A DNA stretch of 64,000 nucleotides, from NCBI GenBank assembly GCA_963921425.1, contig OY992833.1, positions 8,343,228 through 8,407,227 on the forward strand, given 5' to 3'. Numbering within the stretch: the first letter of the stretch is position 1; each line of letters begins with the position of its first letter. Shown here piece by piece: positions 44,455 through 55,344 of this stretch. The stretch comes from Dryas octopetala (lineage: Eukaryota; Streptophyta; Magnoliopsida; Rosales; Rosaceae). Under the pieces are notes generated by a model. The model was not told the DNA's origin and did no database searches. It saw nothing but the letters and a program-made list of their open reading frames with translations. The translations under genes were made by a program, and so were the position numbers.

Positions 44455-46964
44455 TGTTGATGTGTTTTCTTAGAATCAAATAAACAATTACCTCATTCTA
44501 AGTTTACTCGCAAGTGCACGAATCGCATCAGTAGCAAAGCGTACAAGCACGAGGTCGATCCCACAGGGAATGGTTAATATACAACAAATCAGTGCAAATA
44601 ATCACTAGAATAACTAAATGGGGGGTTTTGAAAGATGGAAACACACACACACATCACCACACGCACACACACTTTATTCTATCTTGCAATGTTAATTTTC
44701 AGTCTCAAATCAGATAAGCATGCAATAACCATCCAAGGCTAATGACAGTTAATTTGAACACAACATATTAAAGTTTGACAGCTAAAAAGGTTTGGCTAGT
44801 TACTTTCTCGCCATTGTTCTCCTAATGCATAAACTAAGAGCTTCTTGGGCCTTCCTTAGCCAGTTAACCTACATGTTCCCTAGTTCAAGCTAAGGCAGCT
44901 GTTACCCATGCAGGAGTCATTAAGTTCTATGAGAACGTCAAACATGCACAACATATAAGCTTTGACTATTTCCTTATAGAGGTCGCCCAACCCCACTACC
45001 AAGAATAATCCCTTATTCCCTTGTTACTTGTGGTTTAGTGTCTTTGACTATTTCACAGCTAAACCTAACAGATAAACTAGATGCAATTACCCTAAGGTGG
45101 CCAGTCAAAGGATGCAAACAACTAGTGACGGGGGTTTTAATAGATAGTGGAAATTTAATATGTGCAAACATCAAACTAACAGACCAAGAGACGGATAAAC
45201 GATTTGTTAAAGCATACGAATCCATTAATCGACCTACAACTAACATGCAAAATAGAATAACTAACCTACATAATTAAATACAATAAATAAAAGAAAACAG
45301 CAACAAATAAATGAAGTCCCAATTCATGATTGCTAACGGAAATCAGAAACGCAAACTAAACAAACTTAGAAACATAAACTAAACAACTAATTTAAAGTGC
45401 AAAAACTAAATGGAATCAGAAACGCAAGACACACAAGATTAAACGCATGCACTAATTAAAAATCAGAAACTTAAAGCAACTAGAACAACTACACAATTAA
45501 ATGAGATCACATAAATTAAATTACATAAACATAAACAATTAACTAAAATCAGAACCAAAGCTAATAAAGAAATAAAAAGACAACTAAATAAAACCAGCAA
45601 ATTAATTAAATAAAATCAGTAACATGATCCAACAATAAGAATAGATACTAGAAGGAAAAGGAAAACAAAAATCAGAGGTGCAACAAATGGGGGCTGCGGC
45701 AAGGAGAGAAGAAGGAGGAGGCACCTAGCACAAGCAATTGGCTCACGGCAAGGTGAGCTTGGGCTTGCGGCAGCAGGTGATCCTTCCCTCTCAATGTCAC
45801 GCCACCCTCTTCCTAAACCTCTCTCTGAATTCGGCTCACCTTACAAGAATGAAAGTCTGAAACTAAAAACCTAAATCAGCAAAATAAAACTAAGAGAGAG
45901 AAGAGAGAATTCGGCTGAACCTAGGAGGAGTAAAAAGTGTCTCTAAAAGTCTGAATGAGGGGATTTAAATAGGAGAAGCCTTCCTTGAGAGGCAAGGAAA
46001 AGACTTGCGGCTGCATAGGGTTTTCCTTCTCCTAGTGCCTTACGGCTTCAGCTAGGGTTAGCTGACTAGGGCCTTGGCGTGATGGGCTGCTCCCTTATGG
46101 GCTTGAGTGGCTCACGCCTAGCCTAGCTAGGGTCCCTCCTTGGCGCATGGGCTGGTAGTCTTGGGCTTTGGGCTTGCATGTTGGGCTTCCATGTTGGGCT
46201 TCAGTAGCTTGCACAAGATGGGCTAGGGTTTCACTCCATGGGCTTCCACCTTGGGCTTGCGCATGGCCCCTTATCTTGCTAGGGTTTGCATGGCATGCAT
46301 GCGCATGCATGGCTGCCATCTACCTCCTTGCGTGTGGCTTTTGGGCTGCTAGGGTTTGGGCCCATGCATGTGCATGCATGGCCCACTTGGTTCGGCATCC
46401 CTAGGGCCCATGGGCCCTCCACTTTTGACTTCCCATTTTGCCCCTCATTTCCATTTGAATTCAAATTCATTTCTTCCCTCCATTCATTTCCATGGATTTC
46501 CACCACCTTCTGGAAGCTTCTGGAACCTTGAAAAACATTTCCTGGTGCAACTAGGATTTCTTGAAAATGAGAGATTCCTTATCCATTTCGACTTCTCATA
46601 ATGACCATATTGCCCCTGGGATCTCCTAGTGTCACTAGGACTCCTTTCCCTAGTTGGGTTAGGTTTCCTAGTTCAACCAGGATTTCCTGTTCGAATCAGG
46701 ATTTCACATTTCTGGCTCCGCAATGATGGTTCTGGACTTGATGTTTCCTAGTGTGACTAGGGATCCTCATTTGACTAGGATTTCTACACTTTTCCTGGTT
46801 TGACCAGGAATTGTCCCAAAATGGCTCCATTTGCTTCTTTTTCTCATTTCTGCTTCATTTGACCTGAAAACACAAAAACAAGACAAGAAACAAAAAATAG
46901 CGAGTTCTAACACTCTAGGTTAAGGAATTAGTATCATAAAGTGATGCAAAATGCACACTCATCA
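44455..46964 (-). mobile_element. E14: solo LTR (family I, 2510 bp)
   Basis: It reads TGTTGATGTG...CACTCATCA, flanked by CCTGC at 44450-44454 and 46965-46969 within the E10 gag-protease frame. Removing it with one TSD copy rejoins codons AGC AAG CAG GCC GTG in frame. It is close to the E13 and E16 LTRs: TATA-like ATTTAAATA (45963-45971), CATGCATG motifs (about 46293-46380) and a palindrome array (about 46540-46810). There is no internal sequence. Confidence 0.95.
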
Positions 46965-48249
46965 CCTGCTTGCTAGCTTCAGTGGCTGTGAGCTTATCTT
47001 GCTTCTTTCTTTCATCTTCCTCCTCTTGCTTGATCTTTTCCTTATCCACCTTGTACTTCTGAACTTGTCTAGGCTCTAATATCTCGATCTCATCATCATC
47101 TTGATCATCATTCTTTTCAACTCGAGTAGTGCCCACTTTGTTATCAACAACCCTTCCACTTCTCAAAGTAGTAATTGCTTCAAGTTCATCACGAATTGGT
47201 ACACCCTTTACGACTTTGTCCAAAGTTGAAGTCACTTGTTCTAGTTGGGCTTCCAAACTTGATATGGCGCTTGTTGTGGCACTCATCTGCTCCTCCGTCT
47301 TGTCCATAAAAGACCTTGTATCATTGGACATAGAAGTTGTACTCTGAGCCAATGCAGCAATCATGCCTTCCAAATAAGTACTTCTATGTTCCATAGGAGG
47401 TGGTGTATTCGGCCTAACTTGAACTTCATTGCACGACTCTTCTTGTGATAACTTTGAAACCTGAATTGCCATCATCTGCATCATCTGCTTAAGTTCAGCC
47501 ATCTCAACTTCCATAGCTGATTTCTTTTCCATTTTCTTCTTCCTGTTCCATTGTTGAGAATTCAATGCTAACGTCTCAAATAGCGCCCATGCATCCTCAA
47601 ATGTTTTCTCTTTCAACGCCCCTCCACTAGACATATCCACCATAGCGCGATCTTGTTCCAATAAACCCTCATAAAAGTAGTCAATTTGCATCCATGGAGC
47701 AAAACCGTGGTGGGGACAAGAATTCAAAAGCTCTTGGTACCTATCCCAACTTTCATGAAAAACTTCATCTTCAGCTTGTGTGAATCCCCATATCTGCTTC
47801 TTCACAATGGTTGTTTTACTAGCTGGATAGAACCTCAAAAGAAACTTATCTGCCAATTCCTTCCATGTTCTAATAGAACCAACCTGCAGAGAATATAACC
47901 AAGTTTTAGCTTTATCTTTAAGAGAGAAAGGAAATAACCTTAACTTCCTTTGCTCGTCACTTAATCCTCGCAGCTTGCCAATCTCGCATATCACATGGAA
48001 TTCCTTGATGTGCAAATAAGGATCCTCGCCCTCTTGACCATGAAAGGTTGGTAGGAGTTTGATTGTCCCACTTGAGATCTCAAATTGGTCAGCTTCCACT
48101 TGAGAGTAGGCTATGCACGTGGGCTGCTCAAGTAATGTTGGAGAAGAAAAATAACTCAATGGTCGTTTGAGTTCAGTAGCAATCGGCACCACTTTCTCCT
48201 TGGCTTCCTTCTCTTGTTTTAACAGAGTGGTCTTTGAGCTTGATTCCAT
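46965..48249 (-). CDS. gag: E10 gag (capsid), interrupted at its end by E14
   Basis: The ATG at 48249 (MESSSKTTLL) is the first after the PBS and matches E1. The frame is open for about 430 codons up to E14. The capsid domain is clear: LLPTFHGQEGEDPYLHIKEF, LRLFPFSLKDKAKTWLYSL, FHESWDRYQELLNSCPHHGF, ETLALNSQQWNRKKK. Next come Met/Gln-rich and Ser/Thr-rich helices (MAELKQMMQMMAIQ, MSNDTRSFMDKTEEQM) and a Lys/Glu linker. The capsid domain is clearly homologous to that of E13, but E10 lacks the YSNTYNPGW segment. No zinc knuckle is seen. It forms the particle and is fused in frame to protease once E14 is removed. Confidence 0.92.
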
Positions 48250-48353
48250 TGTACCTTAAAAACAAGAGAATTAGTAATAGACCAAGATATAAACAGAAAA
48301 ATAAAAAGACTCAATTAAAAGTAATTAAACTAGTAATTAACACCAATAACAAT

Positions 48354-48371
48354 TCCCCGGCAACGGCGCCA
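48354..48371 (-). other. E10 primer binding site (tRNA-Asp type)
   Basis: The minus strand reads TGGCGCCGTTGCCGGGGA, six bases from the 5' LTR. It is the same as in E1 and E13. Confidence 0.92.
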
Positions 48372-48377
48372 AAAACT

Positions 48378-50802
48378 TGTTGTTGTTTTCCTAGAGCAAT
48401 TATATTACACCTTTTTAACAACTCTAGGTTAACTCGCAAGTGCACGAATCGCAGAGTAGCAAAGCTTGCAAATACGAGGTCGATCCCTCAAGGAATTGTA
48501 TCAATGTCACAATTACTAATTCAATTAAATTCAATTAAATCTACACTAACTCACACACGCAATAGGGGGGGTTTGGATTGATTTAGAGAACTAAAACAAA
48601 ACAATTATATGAAAAGCAACTAAAATAGCAACAGACTTGATTTGAATGAAAACAATAATAAAGAAGTACTAGGGATCAGAATCCACCACAAGCATACCAT
48701 TCACTTTACTATGGATATATGAACAATCACAAAACATACATGTCAATAAAGTTTGTCTACCAAAAGGCTTTGGTTATTCCCCTTCTAGCAATCATTCTTC
48801 TTTTGCATAACTAAGAGCCTATTAAGCTTCCAAAGTTAGTTATCTACACATGTGTCCTAAGAGCTTTGTTAGGCATTCCCTAGGCGCATGTTAACCATGT
48901 GAGATTTCTTAAGATTTGTAAGAACAACAAACACATAGAGCATAGATCCAAATTAATGTACCCTACGTCATCTATGACCACTTTTCTCATGAATATTTTC
49001 TTAGGATATTCACTTGTTACCAACTGAAATTATCATCCTTTTGAGCTTATTTAATTTCATAACAAATTCTAGATGCATGCAACCTAAGGTGATCAATCAA
49101 AGATGCAAAACAAATAGATTCAAATATAACAGAGATTCGAGATTTATCAACATGTAATATAAATAAAAATTCAACAATCCATAGCAAAAGTGAATAGCAT
49201 AACTAGGGCTTCATCCTCGCCCTAGCTAGATGTTTAGCTACACATAATTAAATTCACAATAAAATAAAACATCATTAAAACTAGGCAAATAAAAAGGAAG
49301 AGAAGAGAAGAGGTGGCAGCTTGGCTGCCCTTGGGCTCCACGGCAAGGCTGCAACAAGGTGGCAAGATGGCTGCTAGGTGGCTGCAACGGAACAAAGGAG
49401 CAGCAACGTGGCAGCAGTGGCGTGATGACTCAAAGTGGTAGCGACAAGGTGGCACAAGGTGGTGGCGTGGCTGCAAGGTCCTCCTTCCCAAAGGCTTTGG
49501 CACAAAATAAAAGAGAAGAGAAAGAGGTGGCTGCAGCAAGAAAAGAAAAGAGAAAGAGAGAGAGCTAGGGTAGGCGGCAAGAAAAGAGATAGAGAGGCTA
49601 GGGTTTCAGAACTTGCAAAAAGGAACCCTCTCTTTGTGTTATAAAGATGTATTTATAGAGTGAAGGGGGCTGAAGCTTTCCTCTCCTTTTCAATGTGGGA
49701 TTGACACTTTCCTTGCACATCAAGACTTGTAATTTTCGGCCAAGCATGGGCCTTGGGCTGATTTGGGCTCTTTTTGGGCGTAACTTATTTTCAGCTCGCG
49801 GAACTGCTGCGCTACCTTTACTAAAATGGCCATATCTTGAGCTAGAAAACTCGGAATCGAAATCCGTAAAATTCCTTGCGAAGCTAACATCCGTAGCTTT
49901 CCAACCATATATGGCATGACATCTGATTCGCTCTGTAGAAATACAGAATCACTGTCGAAATTTAGTGTTCATTTTCCAGGGTTTTCACTTCTTGTTCAAT
50001 TAGGATTCCTTGTGATCTTTGACTGAATCTTATGAGATTTCCCTTGAGCATGAAGGATTCCTTCCTTGGACCTTGGATCAGCTGAGTGAGTGTGGCATAG
50101 GCTTGGGCTCTTGGACCTTGGAATGGCACAACTTGGGCTTCCTCCAATTGGGCTTGCAATAGGCGCATGACCTTGGTCCTTTGGGCTAGGGTTATGTGCA
50201 TGGCCCATAGTGCATGGGCTGCATGTGTGGTTCATGTCATGTGATGATGTGGCACGGTTGACCATTGACTTTGACCGAAAGTCAACCTTGACCAAAAAGA
50301 TTCCCCAAAAGATTCTGTCTGAGATTCTCCAAAGATTCCTTCCAGATTCCAGATCCTTCTAGAAAATTTCCTCAAGATTCTTTTTCCCATTTTTTCCACT
50401 TTTACCATAATGCCCTTGATGTCTCCTAACATGGTTAGGACTCTTTCTCCAACAAGGATTAAGTTTCCTAGTTCATTCAGGATTTCCTGCTCCAACTAGG
50501 ACTTCTCATTTATGACTTCTGGCAATGGTGATTTCTTCTTCCCCAAGAATGACACTTCCTGATGTGATCAGGAATCCTTATTGAACTAGGATTGCACCTT
50601 TCCTGGTGTGACCAGGATTTCTTCTCATTTCCTAGTTTGACTAGGAAAACCTCCAAAATTGGTCTTTTAAGCTCATTTCCTCTCATTTGCTCATTTAATC
50701 CTACAAGCACAAAAACAAACTAAAAGTACATAAAGTATCAAGTTCTTGCATTCTAGGTTAGGAAGTTAGTATCATAAAGTGATGCAAATTGGACACTCAT
50801 CA
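48378..50802 (-). repeat. E10 5' LTR (2425 bp)
   Basis: It reads TGTTGTTGTTTTCC...CACTCATCA. It has a TATA box (49649-49658), a conserved U3 block (about 49720-49930), TTGAC boxes (about 50256-50292), AGATTC repeats (about 50298-50380) and interrupted palindromes (about 50425-50650). U5 has GAGGTCGATCC and CTCGCAAGTGCACGAATC on the plus strand. The LTR ends next to the AATAC duplication. Confidence 0.93.
49649..49658 (-). promoter_or_regulatory. TATA box of E10 5' LTR
   Basis: The minus strand reads CTATAAATAC, followed downstream by an A/G-rich leader. It is placed as in E1, E11 and E17 and should drive the E10 genomic RNA. Confidence 0.65.
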
Positions 50803-51021
50803 AATACCCTATCCTAGCCTAAGGCTTCATTATAACCCTATTTAAGCCCTATCTGATCTCAAGAGGTGTGTATTATACTTATGTGGAGTCTATTTGAGAA
50901 GGGAGCCTATGGTCATTGATTCTAATTTGGATTCCTTTCCATGAGATCAGTATTTCTTTCTAAATGTGCCATTATTTCTTGTATATATGTGAGCGAATTG
51001 TTTTTGTTACATATTTCCTCT
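50803..51021 (+). other. E8 3' non-coding region (right part)
   Basis: It continues E8 after E10, with the AATAC duplication at its left end. It aligns with E13 around 39226-39455. There is no gene. E15 interrupts it after CCTCT (51017-51021). The rest of E8, with its PPT and 3' LTR, is outside the window. Confidence 0.82.
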
Positions 51022-52905
51022 TGTAACAACCCAACCCAAATTTCCACTAGAAAATTGAATTTTTATTTAACTATGGTTTTAAGAGGTTTTTAAAGGATGT
51101 TGAATTGTATTTTAAAAATTTTGGGGTTGACCCAAAGTTGACTTTTAAAATAAATGGGCGTTCGATTTTGACTTTGGGTCCGTTGGATAGGTTTCGAGCC
51201 CACGATTTCATAGACACGTAGCACGCGTCGATTCGAGTTACGGTTTGAAAGATACGGACATGTGAAGAGAGGGGCAATTTTGTAATTTATAAAAGTGAGT
51301 TTTTTAAATACCCTAAATCAGAAATTTTTTTCTGATTTCTCTCTCTCTCTCTAGAATTCTCTACAACTCTCTGTCTCTATCTCTCTCCCTTTATTTCTCT
51401 CTCCCTGACACTCTCTCCCTCTCAACTCCCGCACCCCTCCCCTACACCCACAGCCCAGCTCACCGTCGACCACCCCTCGCAGACCCGGCCTCATCGGCGT
51501 GATTCCCCCCAGGCGCTGACCACTCCCAAGCTCACTCTCTCTCCTCATTCTCTCTCTCCCCCTTTTCACTGTGCGCGACCAACCCAGACAACCCAGCCTC
51601 ATTCCGGCCACCTTCTCGACGACCCAAGCTCACCGGTCGACTCCCCTCGCCGGCGCATAAACCACCCAGCAGCGAGCCTTGGTCACCTCAGCCTCGCGCG
51701 CACAGAGATCAGCCAGAAACCCCAGCTGCTGCTTCACCATTGACTCGTCGAATTCCGGCCAAGTTTTGGCACCAATCACTTAACCTCTAGGTGGGTTTTC
51801 TTCCCCTACATATGGGTTCTCCTCCCCTTACATTTTTATGGTTTTATTTTGAGTAATTGGAAAAAAATTGATTTATGGGTTTAGGAGGCCATTTCGGGAT
51901 TTATTTTGGGTTTCTGGATTAGGGACGACTATAGTCGTTATTTTAGGCAATTTCATCTCTAGGAAACCAAATGGATGTTTGGAAGTAAAGATTGAATAGA
52001 TTTGAGACGTTGGATTTGCAAGGGTTGGAACCCATTTCGGGTTTGCTGAGGATTGGCTGAGTCTTGGGGTAATTTTGGTGTGGTTTGGACAATCCCATCT
52101 TTAGGAAACCCAAAAAATTTAATACTAGATTTGAATGAATGAGAAATTTTGAGAAATTTTTGTATTTCGGTTAATTTGGGCTGGAAACAGCCACCCTGGG
52201 CAGCGACCATTGTGATTTCGAACCCCCACTAATATTCCATGATTTTAGAGTATTTATGATAATTGGTTGATTGGGTTATCGTTATTAGTAATAGTGATTG
52301 TGGTTAGGTTGAGCCGGGAAACCTTAGGGGCGTTTGTGGAAGTGTTATTGGTCAATTCGTGTAGATCGTAAACCAATCGCTTAGGAACGAAGTTGAGTGG
52401 ATGTTAGGCTACACACACACACCCTTTAAAGGCCGTAGAACCGAGACTAATCTATGTTTTTGTTGTTTATTTTATAGGCGAGACGACCGTGGCTCGTGAC
52501 GATCCGGCGGAGGATCGAAGCTAGGGCTATCTCTGTGAGTGGACCTTACTTCCTTAAAATGATTTATGAAATTTGCATTTTTATCTTGGTTAATTGAATT
52601 CGTTTTAGTAATAACAAATGTGAGCGAACTTTGGTCTTCAAATAAATTCATTATTCCTATTATGCATGATAGCTTAAATTTGATTTGGGATTTGATGAAA
52701 AAAATGTTGGATTTCGGATTTCAAATGTTTCATAAGTAAGTTTTTAAAAAATATATTTACATGTTGGTTTTAGTGAGTTGTTGGGCTTTGGGAAAGGAAT
52801 TTAGTTTCTCATTTTATATACAAGTTTCATTTAATATTTCGGTTTTGTCGAAAAGTATTATTTTGATTTATGTATATTGAATTTGATTCGAATTACGTAT
52901 GTTGG
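51022..52905 (+). mobile_element. E15: start of an unrelated LTR (TGTAACAACCC type)
   Basis: It starts TGTAACAACCC right after E8 sequence and shares none of the motifs of the other LTRs. A TATA box (TATAAAAG, 51288-51295) followed by a CT-rich leader (CTCTCTCT runs, 51340-51560) supports plus orientation. It includes GACGACCGTGG and TGTGAGTGGACC near 52480-52545. TGTAAC-type termini are common in chromovirus (Tekay/Del-like) gypsy LTRs, so I suggest that lineage. The element is cut by E16 and its end is off the right side, so LTR length, TSD partner and coding region are unseen. The predicted left TSD is CCTCT. Confidence 0.6.
51288..51295 (+). promoter_or_regulatory. Putative TATA box of E15
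   Basis: TATAAAAG lies about 270 bp from the LTR start, upstream of a long CT-rich tract typical of a plant 5' untranslated leader. Confidence 0.5.
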
Positions 52906-55331
52906 TGTTGATGTGTTTTCTTAGAACAAAATAAACAATTATCTCATTCTAAGTTTACTCGCAAGTGCACGAATCGCATCAGTAGCAAAGCGTACAAGCA
53001 CGAGGTCGATCCCACAGGGAATGGTTAATATACAATAAATCAATGCAATTAATCTCTAAAATAACTAAATGGGGGGTTTTGAAAAGATGAAACACACGCA
53101 CACATCACCACACGCACACACACTTTATTCTATCTTGCAATGTTAAGCTTTCAGTTTCAAATCAGATAAGCATGCAATAACCATCCAAGGCTAATGACAG
53201 TTAATTTGAACACAACATATTAAAGTTTGACAGCTAAAAAGGTTTGGCTAGTTACTTTCTCGCCATTGTTCTCCTAATGCATAAACTAAGAGCTTCTTGG
53301 GCCTTCCTTAGCCAGTTAACCTACATGTTCCCTAATTCAAGCTAAGGCAGCTGTTACCCATGCAGGAGTCATTAAGTTTTATGAGAACGTCAAACATGCA
53401 CAACATATAAGCTTTGACTATTTCCTTATAGAGGTCGCCCAACCCCACTACCAAGAATAATCCCTTATTCCCTTGTTACTTGTGGTTTAGTGTCTTTGAC
53501 TATTTCACAGCTAAACCTAACAGATAAACTAGATGCAATTACCCTAAGGTGGCCAGTCAAAGGATGCAAACAACTAGTGACGGGGGTTCTAATAGATAGT
53601 GGAAATTTAATACGCGCAAACATCAAACTAACAGACCAAGAGACGGATAAACGATCTGTTAAAGCATACGAATCCATTAATCGACCTACGACTAACATGC
53701 AAGATAGAATAACTAACCTACATAATTAAATAAAATAAATAAAAACAAAACAGCAACCAATAAATAAAATCCCAATTCATGCTTGCAAAAGGAAATCAGA
53801 AACGCAAATTAAACAAACTTAAAAACATAAACTAAACAACTAAATCAGATTGCATAAATTAAATTGCATAAACATAAACAACTAACTAAAATCAGAACCA
53901 AGGCTATAACTAATGAAATTTAGAAACTTAATTAAATAAATTCAGAGTCACAAGATAATGAATTCAGAAACATAAACTAACTTGAAATAAGAAAACTAGA
54001 CGAAAAATCAAAGAAACCAAGTGAGAGGGCTGCGGCAAGGCAAGAGAGAAGGCAACCTCCACAAGCAATTGGCTCACGGCTGGGGTGAGCTAGGGCTTGC
54101 GGCAATGGGGTCCTCCTTCCTTGCTTCCACGCCTCTCCTCTCTCTCTCTCACCCTTCGGCTATTCCTCACACAAAATAAAGGCTGAACTAAAAACCTAAA
54201 ACAGAAAAATAAAAGTAGGAGAAGAGAAGGAAATTTCGGCTGGAGTGTGTAGGTGCCAAAAGTGATGCTAGGGTTCTGAATGAAAGGGATTTAAATAGAG
54301 GAACATTCCTTGAGAGGCAAGGAGGCTGAAGCTTGCGGCTGCTAGGGTTTCCCTTTCCTAGTTGCTTGCGGCTTCAGCTAGGGCTAGCTGACTAGGGCCT
54401 TGCGTGTTGGGCTGCTCCCTTTGGGCTTAAGTGGCTCACGCCTAGCCTAGCTAGGGTCCCTCCTTGGCGCATGGGCTGGTAGTCTTGGGCTTTGGGCTTG
54501 CATGTTGGGCTTCCATGTTGGGCTTCAGTTGCTTGCACAAGATGGGCTAGGGTTTCACTCCATGGGCTTCCATCTTGGGCTTGTCACCTTGGGCTTGCGC
54601 ATGGCCCCTTGGCTGCTAGGGTTTGCATGGCATGCATGCGCATGCATGGGCTGCCATCTTCCTCCTTGCGCATGGCCTTTGGGCTGCTAGGGTTTGGGCC
54701 CATGCATGTGCATGCATGGCCCACTTGGTTCGGCATCCCTAGGGCCCATGGGCCCTCCACTTTTAACTTCCCATTTTGCCCCTCATTTCCATTTGAATTC
54801 AAATTCATTTCTTCCCTCCATTCATTTCCATGGATGTCCACCACCTTCTGGAAGCTTCTGGAACCTTGAAAAACATTTCCTGGTGCAACTAGGATTCCTT
54901 GAAAATGAGAGATTCCTTATCCATTTCGACTTCTCGTAATGACCATATTGCCCCTGGGGTCTCCTAGTGTCACTAGGACTCCTTTCCCTAGTTGGGTTAG
55001 GTTTCCTAGTTCAACCAGGATTTCCTGTTCGAATCAGGATTTCACATTTCTGGCTCCGCAATGATGGTTCTGGACTTGATGTTTCCTAGTGTGACTAGGA
55101 ATCCTCATTTGACTAGGATTTCTGCACTTTTCCTGGTTTGACCAGGATTTCACTCGTTTTCCTGGTTTGACCAGGAAATGTCCCAAAATGGCTCCATTTG
55201 CTTCTTTTTCTCATTTCTGCTTCATTTGACCTGAAAACACAAAAACAAGACAAGAAACACAAAATAGCGAGTTCTAACACTCTAGGTTAAGGAATTAGTA
55301 TCATAAAGTGATGCAAAATGCACACTCATCA
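52906..55331 (-). repeat. E16 3' LTR (2426 bp)
   Basis: It reads TGTTGATGTG...CACTCATCA next to the PPT. It carries the R/U5 motifs (52955-53030), a TATA-like ATTTAAATA near 54289-54297, CATGCATG motifs (about 54632-54718) and an interrupted-palindrome array (about 54880-55178). Confidence 0.92.
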
Positions 55332-55344
55332 CACCCCCAAACTT
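55332..55344 (-). other. E16 polypurine tract
   Basis: The minus strand reads AAGTTTGGGGGTG, abutting the LTR; identical to the E13 tract. Confidence 0.88.

Larger units (their letters stand above)
22552..50802 (-). mobile_element. E10: near-complete Athila-like Ty3/gypsy retrotransposon (~12 kb before insertions)
   Basis: It is a minus-strand element flanked by AATAC at 22547-22551 and 50803-50807. In transcriptional order: 5' LTR 48378-50802, PBS 48354-48371, gag, protease, RT, RNase H, integrase, a long 3' non-coding region, polypurine tract 27178-27190 and 3' LTR 22552-27177. Removing nested E11, E12, E13 and E14 with one TSD each leaves about 12.0 kb, normal for Athila. gag-protease-RT-RNaseH-integrase order and the FMDD and DLGA motifs support this lineage. 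I see no env-like frame after integrase. By eye the two LTRs differ at roughly 20 positions plus a ~20-bp indel, so the insertion is fairly recent. It sits in the 3' region of E8. Confidence 0.93.

Noticed and set aside
51351..51611. An 86-codon frame opposite the CT-rich leader of E15
   Set aside because: It is generated by CT/GA repeats; no start context or domain.
54492..54869. A 125-codon frame rich in Cys, His and Trp, and shorter relatives in other LTRs
   Set aside because: It comes from the CATGCATG/GGGCTTGC-rich U3 sequence; both strands and several frames are open there because stops are rare in that composition.
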